From positions 1 through 12,527 of the forward strand of contig CABUMZ010000046.1 of NCBI GenBank assembly GCA_902492825.1: a stretch of 12,527 nucleotides of DNA, written 5' to 3'. Every line of letters starts with the position of its first letter. Position 1 is the first letter of the stretch. The stretch is from an uncultured Collinsella sp. Its GTDB lineage: Bacteria; Actinomycetota; Coriobacteriia; Coriobacteriales; Coriobacteriaceae. Of this stretch, positions 7,153 to 12,527 are shown one piece after another. The notes under the pieces were generated by a model. It was not told the origin of the DNA. It saw only the letters and a program-made list of their open reading frames with translations, and made no database searches. A program made the position numbers and the translations under genes.

Positions 7153-7773
7153 ATGAAGCGCCTATACCTACTCCGCCACGGCCAGACGGAATTCAACGTC
7201 AAAAAGCTCGTCCAGGGTCGCTGTGATTCACCGCTCACCGATCTGGGCCGTCAGCAGGCACGGGCAGCGGCCGCATGGCTCAAAGCCCACAGCGTCGTCC
7301 CCGACAAAGTGGTCTCATCACCCTTAGGCCGAGCCATGGACACGGCAAGTCTTGTCGCATGCGAACTCCTCGGTCCGGACGCCGCAGTCGAGCCCTGTGA
7401 AGGCATTATCGAGCGCAGCTACGGCACCTTCGAAGAAGGCCCCCACGACGCCCTGCCCACCGACGTTTGGGATCCGGGCGAGGACCTGGTCCCCTTCGGA
7501 GGAGAAGGAAGCCGCGCACTGCAAGAACGCATGGTAGGCGCCCTCACCAATCTCATGGGCTCCGAGGGCATCGAAACCCTCCTAGCAGTAAGCCACGGCA
7601 GCGCCAGCCGCCAATTTATCAAGGCCGCAGCCCCAGAGGGCTTTGAGCTCCCAACAAAACTCCCCAACTGCGCCATCATGATCTTCGGTTTTGACGATGC
7701 GCGAGAAGAGGACGATACGCCCCAATGCAAGTTCACCTTGCAACAAATTGTGGACCCTCAACAAAGTCATTAG
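7153..7773 (+). CDS. Histidine phosphatase family protein (phosphoglycerate mutase-like)
   Basis: This 206-residue protein belongs to the histidine phosphatase superfamily, which removes phosphate through a phospho-histidine intermediate. The nucleophile is His9 in LLRHGQTEFN. Arg60 in SSPLGRAMDTA, Glu87 in IIERSYGTFEEG and His148 in AVSHGSASRQF complete the expected active site. The substrate is not readable: members act on sugar phosphates, cobalamin precursors or phosphoglycerate. It is too short and lacks the characteristic segments for the glycolytic dPGM (about 250). The ATG at 7153 has AGGAG at 7145-7149, only 3 nt upstream, which is unusually close. The gene follows the CDF gene by 39 nt with no terminator between, so the two may share a transcript. 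A large inverted repeat begins 30 nt after the stop. Confidence 0.88.
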   Translation: MKRLYLLRHGQTEFNVKKLVQGRCDSPLTDLGRQQARAAAAWLKAHSVVPDKVVSSPLGRAMDTASLVACELLGPDAAVEPCEGIIERSYGTFEEGPHDALPTDVWDPGEDLVPFGGEGSRALQERMVGALTNLMGSEGIETLLAVSHGSASRQFIKAAAPEGFELPTKLPNCAIMIFGFDDAREEDDTPQCKFTLQQIVDPQQSH

Positions 7774-7803
7774 CCTGAGCGAGCAGAGTTAAGCAGACAT
7801 CAA

Positions 7804-7980
7804 CGTGGCGTTCCCAGTGTGCGGCGGAGGGGGCGGGCCTGAGACATATTAAGGTTGTCGCGAGTTCCGCACGAACAGGAGAGCACTTAATGTGCTCTCC
7901 GTCGTGAGCAGGACTGTAGAGCAGCAACCTTAATATGTCTCAGGCCCGCCCCCTCCGCCGCACACTGGGAACGTGCCACG
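7804..7980. repeat. Long perfect inverted repeat with nested palindromic centre
   Basis: The arms 7809-7857 and 7925-7973 are perfect reverse complements over 49 bp. Five more pairs (7804-7808 with 7976-7980) follow after a 2-nt bulge. The 67-nt centre also folds: GGAGAGCAC (7878-7886) pairs with GTGCTCTCC (7892-7900) around a TTAAT loop, CACGA (7870-7874) pairs with TCGTG (7902-7906), and AGTTCC (7863-7868) pairs with GGACT (7911-7915) with one bulge. The whole 177 bases can therefore form one long hairpin, or a cruciform in DNA. I see no open reading frame, no T-run and no clear target-site duplication. It separates the phosphatase gene from the ribosomal cluster, so it could block readthrough. 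It may be a MITE-like or family-specific intergenic element. Confidence 0.9.
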
Positions 7981-8022
7981 CACTTTACCTGCGTAAACAA
8001 TGTGAGTGAAATATGAATCTCG

Positions 8023-8049
8023 ATGGATACGCCCGCAGCCGTGTATACT
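8023..8049 (+). promoter_or_regulatory. Putative promoter / shared element upstream of rplC
   Basis: The bases 8044-8049 read TATACT, a good -10 match, which would put the transcription start near 8056. No convincing -35 box lies 16-18 bp upstream; TGGATA (8024-8029) is at an unusually short 14-bp spacing. The 26 bases 8023-8048 recur at 9888-9913 before rplB with 23 identities. ATACG (8027-8031) can pair with CGTGT (8040-8044) around an 8-nt loop if transcribed. It may be a promoter, an operator or a leader hairpin. Confidence 0.5.
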
Positions 8050-8055
8050 AAACAG

Positions 8056-8232
8056 CTGTGTGTAACCAGGGGAGTATTCTGGCTGGACAAAATGCCTGCT
8101 TAATAGGGTTGTCAGGTAGTCCGGGCGAAATACAAGGCTGGGGAGCACGTCGTGTAAGTAGTGGTCCTCTAGGGGCGTACGCTCGGTGGTGTACGCATTG
8201 TCCCAAGACCACGCGAGAGTTGGGATCATATC
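8056..8232 (+). promoter_or_regulatory. Structured leader of the rplC ribosomal operon
   Basis: This gene-free leader shows nested pairing shortly before rplC: GTGGTC (8161-8166) with GACCAC (8207-8212), GGG (8172-8174) with CCC (8202-8204), and GCGTAC (8175-8180) with GTACGC (8191-8196) around a 10-nt loop. A weaker hairpin lies upstream, with GACAA and TTGTC flanking CCT/AGG at about 8084-8113. Ribosomal protein operons are often autoregulated by one of their products binding the leader, so this is a candidate site. Which protein would bind cannot be told from sequence. The start of the leader is inferred from the putative -10 box. Confidence 0.5.
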
Positions 8233-8853
8233 TTGATCAGCATGATTCTCGGCCGCAAGATTGGCATGACCCAGGTTTGGGACGAGGACGACAACGTCGT
8301 TCCCGTCACGGTCATCCAGGCTGGCCCCTGCGCTGTCTCGCAGGTTAAAACTCAGGCAACCGACGGCTATGACGCCGTCCAGATCGGTTTCGGCGACATC
8401 AAGGCCAAGAACGTGAACAAGCCCATGGCTGGTCACTTCGCCAAGGCCGGCGTCGAGCCTGTCCGCTTCCTTCGTGAGGTCCGCGTCGAGAACGGCGAGG
8501 AGCACAAGGTCGGCGAGGTCGTCACCGTCGCTGATTTCGCTGATGTCGAGAAGGTCGACGTCATCGGTACCTCCAAGGGTAAGGGCTTCCAGGGTCGCAT
8601 CAAGCGCTGGGGTCAGCGCCGCGGTCCTATGACGCATGGTTCTCACTTCCAGCGTCACCCCGGTTCTATCGGTCAGTGCGCCTATCCTGCGCGCGTCCTC
8701 AAGGGCGTCAAGATGGCCGGTCACATGGGTAACGAGCGCGTTACCGTCAAGAACCTTTCCGTTGTCCGCATCGATGCCGAGCAGAACCTCATCTTGGTCA
8801 AGGGCGCTGTCCCGGGTGCCAAGAATGGTCTCGTCGCCATCCGTATGGCCTAA
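8233..8853 (+). CDS. rplC: 50S ribosomal protein L3
   Basis: L3 is an early-assembly protein of the large subunit that binds 23S rRNA near the peptidyl-transferase centre. The 206-residue product opens with ILGRKIGMTQVWDEDDN. It carries the GPMTHGSHFQRHPGSIG loop and ends with KMAGHMGNERVTVKNLSVVRIDAEQNLILVKGAVPGA, all typical of bacterial L3 (about 206-210 residues). I chose TTG 8233 over in-frame ATG 8242. GGGA at 8222-8225 is 7 nt before the TTG, while the ATG has no suitable Shine-Dalgarno sequence. The TTG also gives the same four residues before ILGRK as B. subtilis L3. A rare start codon could hold down initiation. It is the first gene of the cluster here, with rpsJ missing upstream. 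Codon use shifts to GGT/CGT/AAG/TTC, as expected for high expression. Confidence 0.96.
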   Translation: MISMILGRKIGMTQVWDEDDNVVPVTVIQAGPCAVSQVKTQATDGYDAVQIGFGDIKAKNVNKPMAGHFAKAGVEPVRFLREVRVENGEEHKVGEVVTVADFADVEKVDVIGTSKGKGFQGRIKRWGQRRGPMTHGSHFQRHPGSIGQCAYPARVLKGVKMAGHMGNERVTVKNLSVVRIDAEQNLILVKGAVPGAKNGLVAIRMA

Positions 8854-8899
8854 GGGCCCAGCCCATTTAGCCCAGCGTCATACCAAGGAGAACACTTAA

Positions 8900-9526
8900 A
8901 TGGCAAAGTTTGAAGTTAAGAACAGCGAGGGCAAGAAGGTCGCCGAGGCCGAGCTCGCCGCTGAGGTGTACGGCATCGAGCCGAACATCCACGTTATGCA
9001 CCACATCGTCAAGTGCCAGATGGCCTCTTGGCGTCAGGGCACCCAGTCCGCTAAGGGCCGCTCTGAGGTTTCCGGTGGCGGCAAGAAGCCTTGGCGTCAG
9101 AAGGGCACCGGCCGTGCCCGCCAGGGTTCCATCCGTGCTGCCCAGTGGCGTCACGGTGGCGTTGTCTTCGCCCCCAAGCCCCGTTCCTACGCCAAGCGTA
9201 TGAACAACAAGGAGGTCAAGCTGGCTATGCGCTCCGCGCTGTCCGCCAAGCTGGCCGATGGCGAGCTCGTGCTCGTCGACGACTACGGCTTCGAGAAGCC
9301 TTCCACCAAGGCTGCCGTCGCCATGCTCAAGGCTCTCGGCCTTGAGGGCAAGCGTCTGACCATCATTGTTCGCGATGAGGACGTCAACGCCTACCTGTCG
9401 TTCCGCAACATTCCCAAGACGTTCATCATCACCGCTGACGAGGCCAACACCTACGATCTCGTCAACAACAACGCTGTGCTGATGCCCGCCGACATCGCCG
9501 CTCACTTCGGGGAGGTGCTTGCATAA
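8900..9526 (+). CDS. rplD: 50S ribosomal protein L4
   Basis: L4 binds 23S rRNA and its extended loop lines the peptide exit tunnel. The 208-residue length is normal (E. coli 201). The tunnel-loop motif GGGKKPWRQKGTGRARQGS is at 59-77, preceded by QGTQSAKGRSEV and followed by RHGGVVFAPKPRSY. AAGGAG (8885-8890) lies 9 nt before the ATG. In E. coli, L4 represses its own S10 operon through the leader RNA; whether this L4 acts on the leader at 8056-8232 is unknown. The gene follows rplC by 46 nt and rplW follows immediately. Confidence 0.97.
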   Translation: MAKFEVKNSEGKKVAEAELAAEVYGIEPNIHVMHHIVKCQMASWRQGTQSAKGRSEVSGGGKKPWRQKGTGRARQGSIRAAQWRHGGVVFAPKPRSYAKRMNNKEVKLAMRSALSAKLADGELVLVDDYGFEKPSTKAAVAMLKALGLEGKRLTIIVRDEDVNAYLSFRNIPKTFIITADEANTYDLVNNNAVLMPADIAAHFGEVLA

Positions 9527-9814
9527 ATGACCGCCCACGAGATCATCATCCGTCCGATCGTGTCCGAGCGTTCCTTCTCCGGCATGGAGCTGAACAAGTA
9601 TACGTTCGAGGTCGCCAAGGATGCTAACAAGTATCAGATCAAGGACGCTGTCGAGGAGATCTTCGGCGTCAAGGTCGTTCGCGTGAACACCCTGACGGTC
9701 AAGCCCAAGACCAAGCGCGTGCGCTATGTCGCCGGCAAGACCCGTTCTTGGAAGAAGGCCATCGTCACGCTGGCCGAGGGCGACACCATCGAGGTCTTTG
9801 GCAACCAGGCCTAA
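9527..9814 (+). CDS. rplW: 50S ribosomal protein L23
   Basis: L23 sits at the exit of the peptide tunnel and is the docking point for trigger factor and the signal recognition particle. The product is 95 residues, normal for bacteria. It starts HEIIIRPIVSERS, continues with KYTFEVAKDANKYQIKDAVEEIFGVKVVRVNTL, and ends with the basic KPKTKRVRY and GKTRSWKKAIVTL segments. The ATG follows the rplD stop codon with no gap, and the Shine-Dalgarno sequence GGAGGTG (9511-9517) lies inside the last codons of rplD, so translation is probably coupled. A 179-nt structured gap follows before rplB. Confidence 0.96.
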   Translation: MTAHEIIIRPIVSERSFSGMELNKYTFEVAKDANKYQIKDAVEEIFGVKVVRVNTLTVKPKTKRVRYVAGKTRSWKKAIVTLAEGDTIEVFGNQA

Positions 9815-9831
9815 GACTCGCTGCTGTTGAG

Positions 9832-9869
9832 TGAGCTCATGCCTCCCAAATAGGGGAGGCGGGAGCTCA
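9832..9869 (+). promoter_or_regulatory. Strong hairpin after rplW (attenuator-like)
   Basis: TGAGCTC (9832-9838) pairs with GAGCTCA (9863-9869), and GCCTCCC (9841-9847) pairs with GGGAGGC (9854-9860). The two stems are separated by a 2/2 internal loop, and the apical loop is AAATAG. The sequence after it has only four T's (9873-9876), interrupted by G's, so it is a weak intrinsic terminator at best. Partial termination, an RNA-processing site or a ribosomal-protein binding site are all possible. Confidence 0.6.
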
Positions 9870-9887
9870 AGGTTTTGGGCGTATTAA

Positions 9888-9913
9888 ATGGACACGCCCG
9901 GAACCGTGTATAC
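9888..9913 (+). promoter_or_regulatory. Second copy of the shared element, upstream of rplB
   Basis: It matches 8023-8048 at 23 of 26 bases. ATGGA and ACGCCCG are kept, as is CCGTGTATAC at the 3' end. One difference changes the stem from ATACG/CGTGT (with a T-G pair) to ACACG/CGTGT (all Watson-Crick), so pairing is preserved. The -10-like hexamer reads TATACG here, weaker than TATACT before rplC. It stands 80 nt before the rplB start, against about 184 nt for rplC. Confidence 0.5.
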
Positions 9914-9922
9914 GTCCGGTGT

Positions 9923-9963
9923 CATCGCACCCGAGGCAGAACCTCGAATCCCTGTCTGCGATG
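9923..9963 (+). promoter_or_regulatory. Nested hairpin in the rplB leader
   Basis: CATCGCA (9923-9929) pairs with TGCGATG (9957-9963). Inside it, CGAGG (9932-9936) pairs with CCTCG (9942-9946) around a CAGAA loop, leaving an asymmetric 3' bulge (9947-9956). It ends 18 nt before the rplB Shine-Dalgarno sequence. It is a candidate for translational control or protein binding; function not established. Confidence 0.5.
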
Positions 9964-9993
9964 GCTAACGGATTCCTATTGAAAGGGATTGTA

Positions 9994-10824
9994 ATGGCTG
10001 TAAAGCACCTTAAGCCGACCTCCGCTGGTAGGCGTTGGCAGACGATCTCCGACTTCTCCGAGATCACCTGCACCAAGCCCGAGAAGTCTCTTCTCGAGCC
10101 CCTGCCCAAGAAGGCCGGTCGTAACAACAACGGCCGCATCACCACCCGCCACCAGGGCGGCGGCGTGAAGCGTCGTTACCGCGTGATCGACTTCAAGCGC
10201 AACAAGGACGGCGTGCCCGCCAAGGTTGCCACGATCGAGTACGATCCGAACCGTTCCGCTCGCATCGCTCTGCTGCACTACGCTGACGGTGAGAAGCGCT
10301 ACATCCTGGCCCCCAAGGGCCTCGAGGTCGGTCAGACCATCATGTCCGGTTCTGACGCCGACATCAAGCCGGGCAACGCTCTGCCCCTCGCCGACATCCC
10401 CGTCGGTACGCTCATCCATGCCGTCGAGTTCCAGCCGGGCAAGGGCGCTGCTATCGCCCGTTCCGCCGGTAACTCCTGCCAGCTGATGGGTAAGGAGGGC
10501 AAGTACGCTATCGTCCGTATGCCTTCCTCCGAGATGCGCCGCATCCTCGTTACCTGCCGCGCCACCGTCGGTGAGGTCGGCAACGCCGATCACTCCAACA
10601 TCGTCATCGGCAAGGCCGGCCGTAAGCGTCACATGAACGTGCGCCCGACCGTCCGCGGTACCGTCATGAACCCTGTCGACCACCCGCACGGCGGTGGCGA
10701 GGGCAAGAACCACACCTCTGGTCGTCCCTCCGTTACCCCCTGGGGTAAGCCGACGAAGGGCCTTCGTACGCGCAAGAAGAAGAAGGTCTCGAACCAGCAC
10801 ATCATTCGTCGCCGTAAGAAGTAA
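9994..10824 (+). CDS. rplB: 50S ribosomal protein L2
   Basis: L2 binds 23S rRNA, helps join the subunits and is needed for peptidyl-transferase activity. The 276-residue product is of normal length (E. coli 273). It shows GRNNNGRITTRHQGGGVKRRYR near the N-terminus, the GNALPLADIPVGTLIHAVE segment, and the highly conserved NPVDHPHGGGEGK loop, followed by a basic tail ending IIRRRKK. The frame is open upstream to 9919, but ATG 9994 is supported by AAAGGGA (9982-9988), 5 nt before it, and by the conserved MAVKHLKPTSAGRR start. The 5' neighbourhood suggests its own control element within the ribosomal cluster. Confidence 0.97.
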   Translation: MAVKHLKPTSAGRRWQTISDFSEITCTKPEKSLLEPLPKKAGRNNNGRITTRHQGGGVKRRYRVIDFKRNKDGVPAKVATIEYDPNRSARIALLHYADGEKRYILAPKGLEVGQTIMSGSDADIKPGNALPLADIPVGTLIHAVEFQPGKGAAIARSAGNSCQLMGKEGKYAIVRMPSSEMRRILVTCRATVGEVGNADHSNIVIGKAGRKRHMNVRPTVRGTVMNPVDHPHGGGEGKNHTSGRPSVTPWGKPTKGLRTRKKKKVSNQHIIRRRKK

Positions 10825-10856
10825 TTTCGGATACCGAGTTTTAGGAGAAAGCACTT

Positions 10857-11117
10857 ATGAGCAGAAGTCTCAAAAAGGGCCCGTTCGTGGAGACTCGCCT
10901 TCTCTCGCGTATCACCGCGATGAACGAGGCTGGCAAGAAGGACGTCGTGAAGACCTGGTCCCGCGCGTCCACCATCTTCCCCGAGATGGTTGGTCACACC
11001 ATCGCCGTCCACGACGGCCGCAAGCATGTGCCCGTGTATGTTACCGAGTCCATGGTTGGTCACAAGCTCGGCGAGTTCGCGCCGACTCGTACGTTCCGTG
11101 GCCACAAGGCCAAATAG
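10857..11117 (+). CDS. rpsS: 30S ribosomal protein S19
   Basis: S19 lies in the head of the small subunit and contacts 16S rRNA and S13 near the A-site tRNA. The 86-residue product begins MSRSLKKGPFVE and contains the hallmark TWSRASTIFPEMVGHTIAVHDGRKHVPVYVTESMVGHKLGEFAPTRTF, given here in pieces: TWSRASTIFPEMVGHTI, HDGRKHVPVYVTE, and GHKLGEFAPTRTFRGH. It is a few residues shorter than E. coli S19 (92) at the C-terminus. AGGAG (10843-10847) is 9 nt before the ATG. It is in the standard position between rplB and rplV, 32 nt and 14 nt away. Confidence 0.97.
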   Translation: MSRSLKKGPFVETRLLSRITAMNEAGKKDVVKTWSRASTIFPEMVGHTIAVHDGRKHVPVYVTESMVGHKLGEFAPTRTFRGHKAK

Positions 11118-11131
11118 GGGGTTAACCGTAA

Positions 11132-11503
11132 ATGGCAACTAAGTCTATTGAAACTGAGGCCACCGAGGTTCGCGCCGTCGCTAAGTACGTGCGTGTTTCC
11201 CCCAGCAAGGCCCGCCTGGTGGTCGATCTGATCCGCCGCAAGCCTGTCGCTCAGGCCTTCGACATCCTCCACTTCTGCGACCGCGCCGTCGCCGTGGATG
11301 TCGAGAAGGTTCTCCGTTCCGCCGTTGCGAACGCCGAGAACAACAACGGTCTGCGTGCCGACAACCTGGTTGTCGCCGCTGCCTATGTTGACGAGGGTCC
11401 GACGCTTAAGCGCATCCGTCCCCGCGCCAAGGGTTCCGCTTCTCGCATTCTGAAGCGTACTTCCCACATCACCGTCGTCGTTGCTCCTCGAAAGGAGGCG
11501 TAA
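11132..11503 (+). CDS. rplV: 50S ribosomal protein L22
   Basis: L22 binds 23S rRNA, and its beta-hairpin forms part of the exit-tunnel constriction with L4. The product is 123 residues, slightly longer than E. coli L22 (110) because of about 12 extra N-terminal residues (ATKSIETEATEV). The core starts RAVAKYVRVSPSKARLVVDLIR and includes LRSAVANAENN. The tunnel hairpin is RIRPRAKGSASRILKRTSH near the C-terminus. A run of five G's (11117-11121) is 10 nt before the ATG and overlaps the rpsS stop. The 3' end carries the Shine-Dalgarno sequence of rpsC. Confidence 0.96.
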   Translation: MATKSIETEATEVRAVAKYVRVSPSKARLVVDLIRRKPVAQAFDILHFCDRAVAVDVEKVLRSAVANAENNNGLRADNLVVAAAYVDEGPTLKRIRPRAKGSASRILKRTSHITVVVAPRKEA

Positions 11504-11509
11504 AGCTGT

Positions 11510-12220
11510 ATGGGTCAGAAAGTCTACCCCACCGGCTTCCGTCTTGGCATCACCGAGAACTGGCGCTCCCGCTGGTTCGCAGAGAAGGATTACGCTAAGA
11601 CCCTCGGTAACGATCTCGAGATTCGTAAGTACCTCGAGAAGCGTCTTTCCCGCGCAGCTGTCTCCCGCGTCGAGATCGAGCGCGCTGGCGACAAGGTGAA
11701 GGTCATCATCCTCACTGCTCGCCCCGGCGTTGTCATCGGTAAGAAGGGTGCCGAGATCGATACCCTCCGTACCGAGCTCGAGAAGGTCGCTGGCGTCTCC
11801 AAGGGCCAGCTCTCCGTCGACGTTGTCGAGATCAAGCGCCCCGAGCTCGACGCCAACCTCGTTGCTCAGTCTATCGCCGAGCAGCTCGAGGGCCGCGTTG
11901 CCTTCCGTCGCGCTATGCGCAAGGCTGTCCAGTCCGCCCGCAAGGCCGGCGCTAAGGGCATCCGTATCCAGTGCTCCGGTCGTCTCGGCGGTGCCGAGAT
12001 GGGCCGTCGTGAGTGGTACCGCGAGGGTCGCGTGCCTCTGCACACCCTCCGTGCCAAGATCGACTACGGCACGGCTGTCGCCAGCACCACCATGGGCGCT
12101 TGCGGCGTGAAGGTCTGGATCTACCTGGGCGAGAAGCTCCCGGGCCAGCCTGTTCCCAACCCTGCACTCGAGGGCTCTTCCCGTCCTCGTCGTCGTAACT
12201 CCGAGAGGAGGGGTCAGTAG
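11510..12220 (+). CDS. rpsC: 30S ribosomal protein S3
   Basis: S3 forms part of the mRNA entry channel on the small subunit and contributes to helicase activity. The 236-residue product (E. coli 233) starts MGQKVYPTGFRLGI. It has a type II KH domain whose GKKG loop is at residues 77-80 (VVIGKKGAEIDTLR), and the C-terminal domain motif GRLGGAEMGRREWYREGRVPLHTLRA, shown here as GRLGGAEMGRREWY and REGRVPLHTLRA. The ATG follows the rplV stop by 6 nt. The strong Shine-Dalgarno sequence AAAGGAGG (11491-11498) lies within the last rplV codons, 11 nt before the ATG. The stop codon overlaps the rplP start by one base. Confidence 0.97.
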   Translation: MGQKVYPTGFRLGITENWRSRWFAEKDYAKTLGNDLEIRKYLEKRLSRAAVSRVEIERAGDKVKVIILTARPGVVIGKKGAEIDTLRTELEKVAGVSKGQLSVDVVEIKRPELDANLVAQSIAEQLEGRVAFRRAMRKAVQSARKAGAKGIRIQCSGRLGGAEMGRREWYREGRVPLHTLRAKIDYGTAVASTTMGACGVKVWIYLGEKLPGQPVPNPALEGSSRPRRRNSERRGQ

Positions 12221-12527
12221 TGCTTGCCCCTAAGCGTATTCTTCACCGCAAGGTGCAGCGTGGCTCCATGAAGGGCCAGGCCAAGGGTAATACCGAGCTG
12301 CATTTCGGCGAGTTTGGTATCCAGGCTCTCGAGGCCCATTGGATCACCAACCGTCAGATCGAGGCCGCTCGTATTGCCATGACCCGCTACATGAAGCGTG
12401 GCGGTCGTGTCTACATCACGATCTTCCCCGATAAGCCCATCACCAAGAAGCCCGCCGAGACTCGCATGGGTTCTGGTAAGGGTAATCCCGAGGAGTGGGT
12501 GGCCGTCGTCAAGCCCGGCCGCATCAT
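12220..12527 (+). CDS. rplP: 50S ribosomal protein L16, 3' end outside window
   Basis: L16 contacts 23S rRNA near the A-site and is needed late in large-subunit assembly. The visible 102 residues begin LAPKRILHRKVQRGSMKG and include GNTELHFGEFGIQALEAHW, TNRQIEAARIAMTRYMKRGG and IFPDKPITKKPAETRMGSGKG, typical of bacterial L16 (about 136-140 residues), so some 35-40 residues lie beyond the window. Translation starts at GTG 12220, sharing its G with the rpsC stop (TAGTG). AGGAGG (12206-12211) is 8 nt upstream. The overlap implies coupled translation with rpsC. Confidence 0.95.
   Translation, partial: MLAPKRILHRKVQRGSMKGQAKGNTELHFGEFGIQALEAHWITNRQIEAARIAMTRYMKRGGRVYITIFPDKPITKKPAETRMGSGKGNPEEWVAVVKPGRI

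Noticed and set aside
7809..7973. Invertible promoter (phase-variable switch) flanked by inverted repeats
   Set aside because: The centre is itself nearly palindromic and has no promoter-like sequence, so inversion would change little, and there is no recombinase gene nearby.
7804..7980. CRISPR array, retron or intrinsic terminator
   Set aside because: There is only one pair of arms rather than regularly spaced direct repeats, no reverse transcriptase gene in the window, and no T-run after the stem.
8091..8102. Tiny upstream reading frame (ATG CCT GCT TAA) in the rplC leader
   Set aside because: Three codons with no clear Shine-Dalgarno sequence; such a frame occurs easily by chance.
9919..9993. 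25-residue N-terminal extension of L2 from an upstream start
   Set aside because: The stretch overlaps the leader hairpin, is not part of L2 and lacks a ribosome-binding site; ATG 9994 has a good one.

Overview
The window looks like chromosomal DNA from a high-GC, anaerobic-type actinobacterium of the class Coriobacteriia, most likely Collinsella or a close relative. This is an inference from the type II fatty-acid gene order, the fused accDA gene, the base composition and the style of the ribosomal proteins; no search was run. Every gene I can support lies on the + strand.

Region 1 (1-4553) is the distal half of a type II fatty-acid synthesis operon: fabF (5' end off the window), accB, fabZ, accC and a fused accDA. 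AccB carries biotin, AccC carboxylates it and AccDA passes the carboxyl group to acetyl-CoA to give malonyl-CoA. FabF condenses malonyl-ACP with the growing chain and FabZ dehydrates the 3-hydroxyacyl-ACP. Spacing is a few bases or an overlap throughout, so this is one transcription unit.

Region 2 (4549-5880) holds an orphan PTS membrane subunit (EIIC, beta-glucoside type) with no EIIA or EIIB domain. It is bracketed by two related copies of a short repeat, and a strong intrinsic terminator follows. Region 3 (5878-7773) has a promoter, a cation diffusion facilitator metal exporter with an N-D-D-D metal site, and a histidine-phosphatase family protein.

Region 4 (7774-8232) has no gene. It holds a perfect 49-bp inverted repeat around a 67-nt centre that is itself palindromic, then a putative promoter element, then a roughly 180-nt structured leader. 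Region 5 (8233-12527) is the S10-type ribosomal protein cluster rplC-rplD-rplW-rplB-rpsS-rplV-rpsC-rplP (rplP runs off the window). Its usual first gene, rpsJ, is absent from the expected position. The 179-nt rplW-rplB gap contains two strong hairpins and a second copy (23 of 26 bases) of the element found upstream of rplC, so the cluster appears to have two separately controlled segments.

The observations most worth following are the large inverted repeat at 7804-7980, the element shared by the rplC and rplB upstream regions, the predicted leader hairpins that accompany it, and the repeat pair flanking the orphan EIIC.
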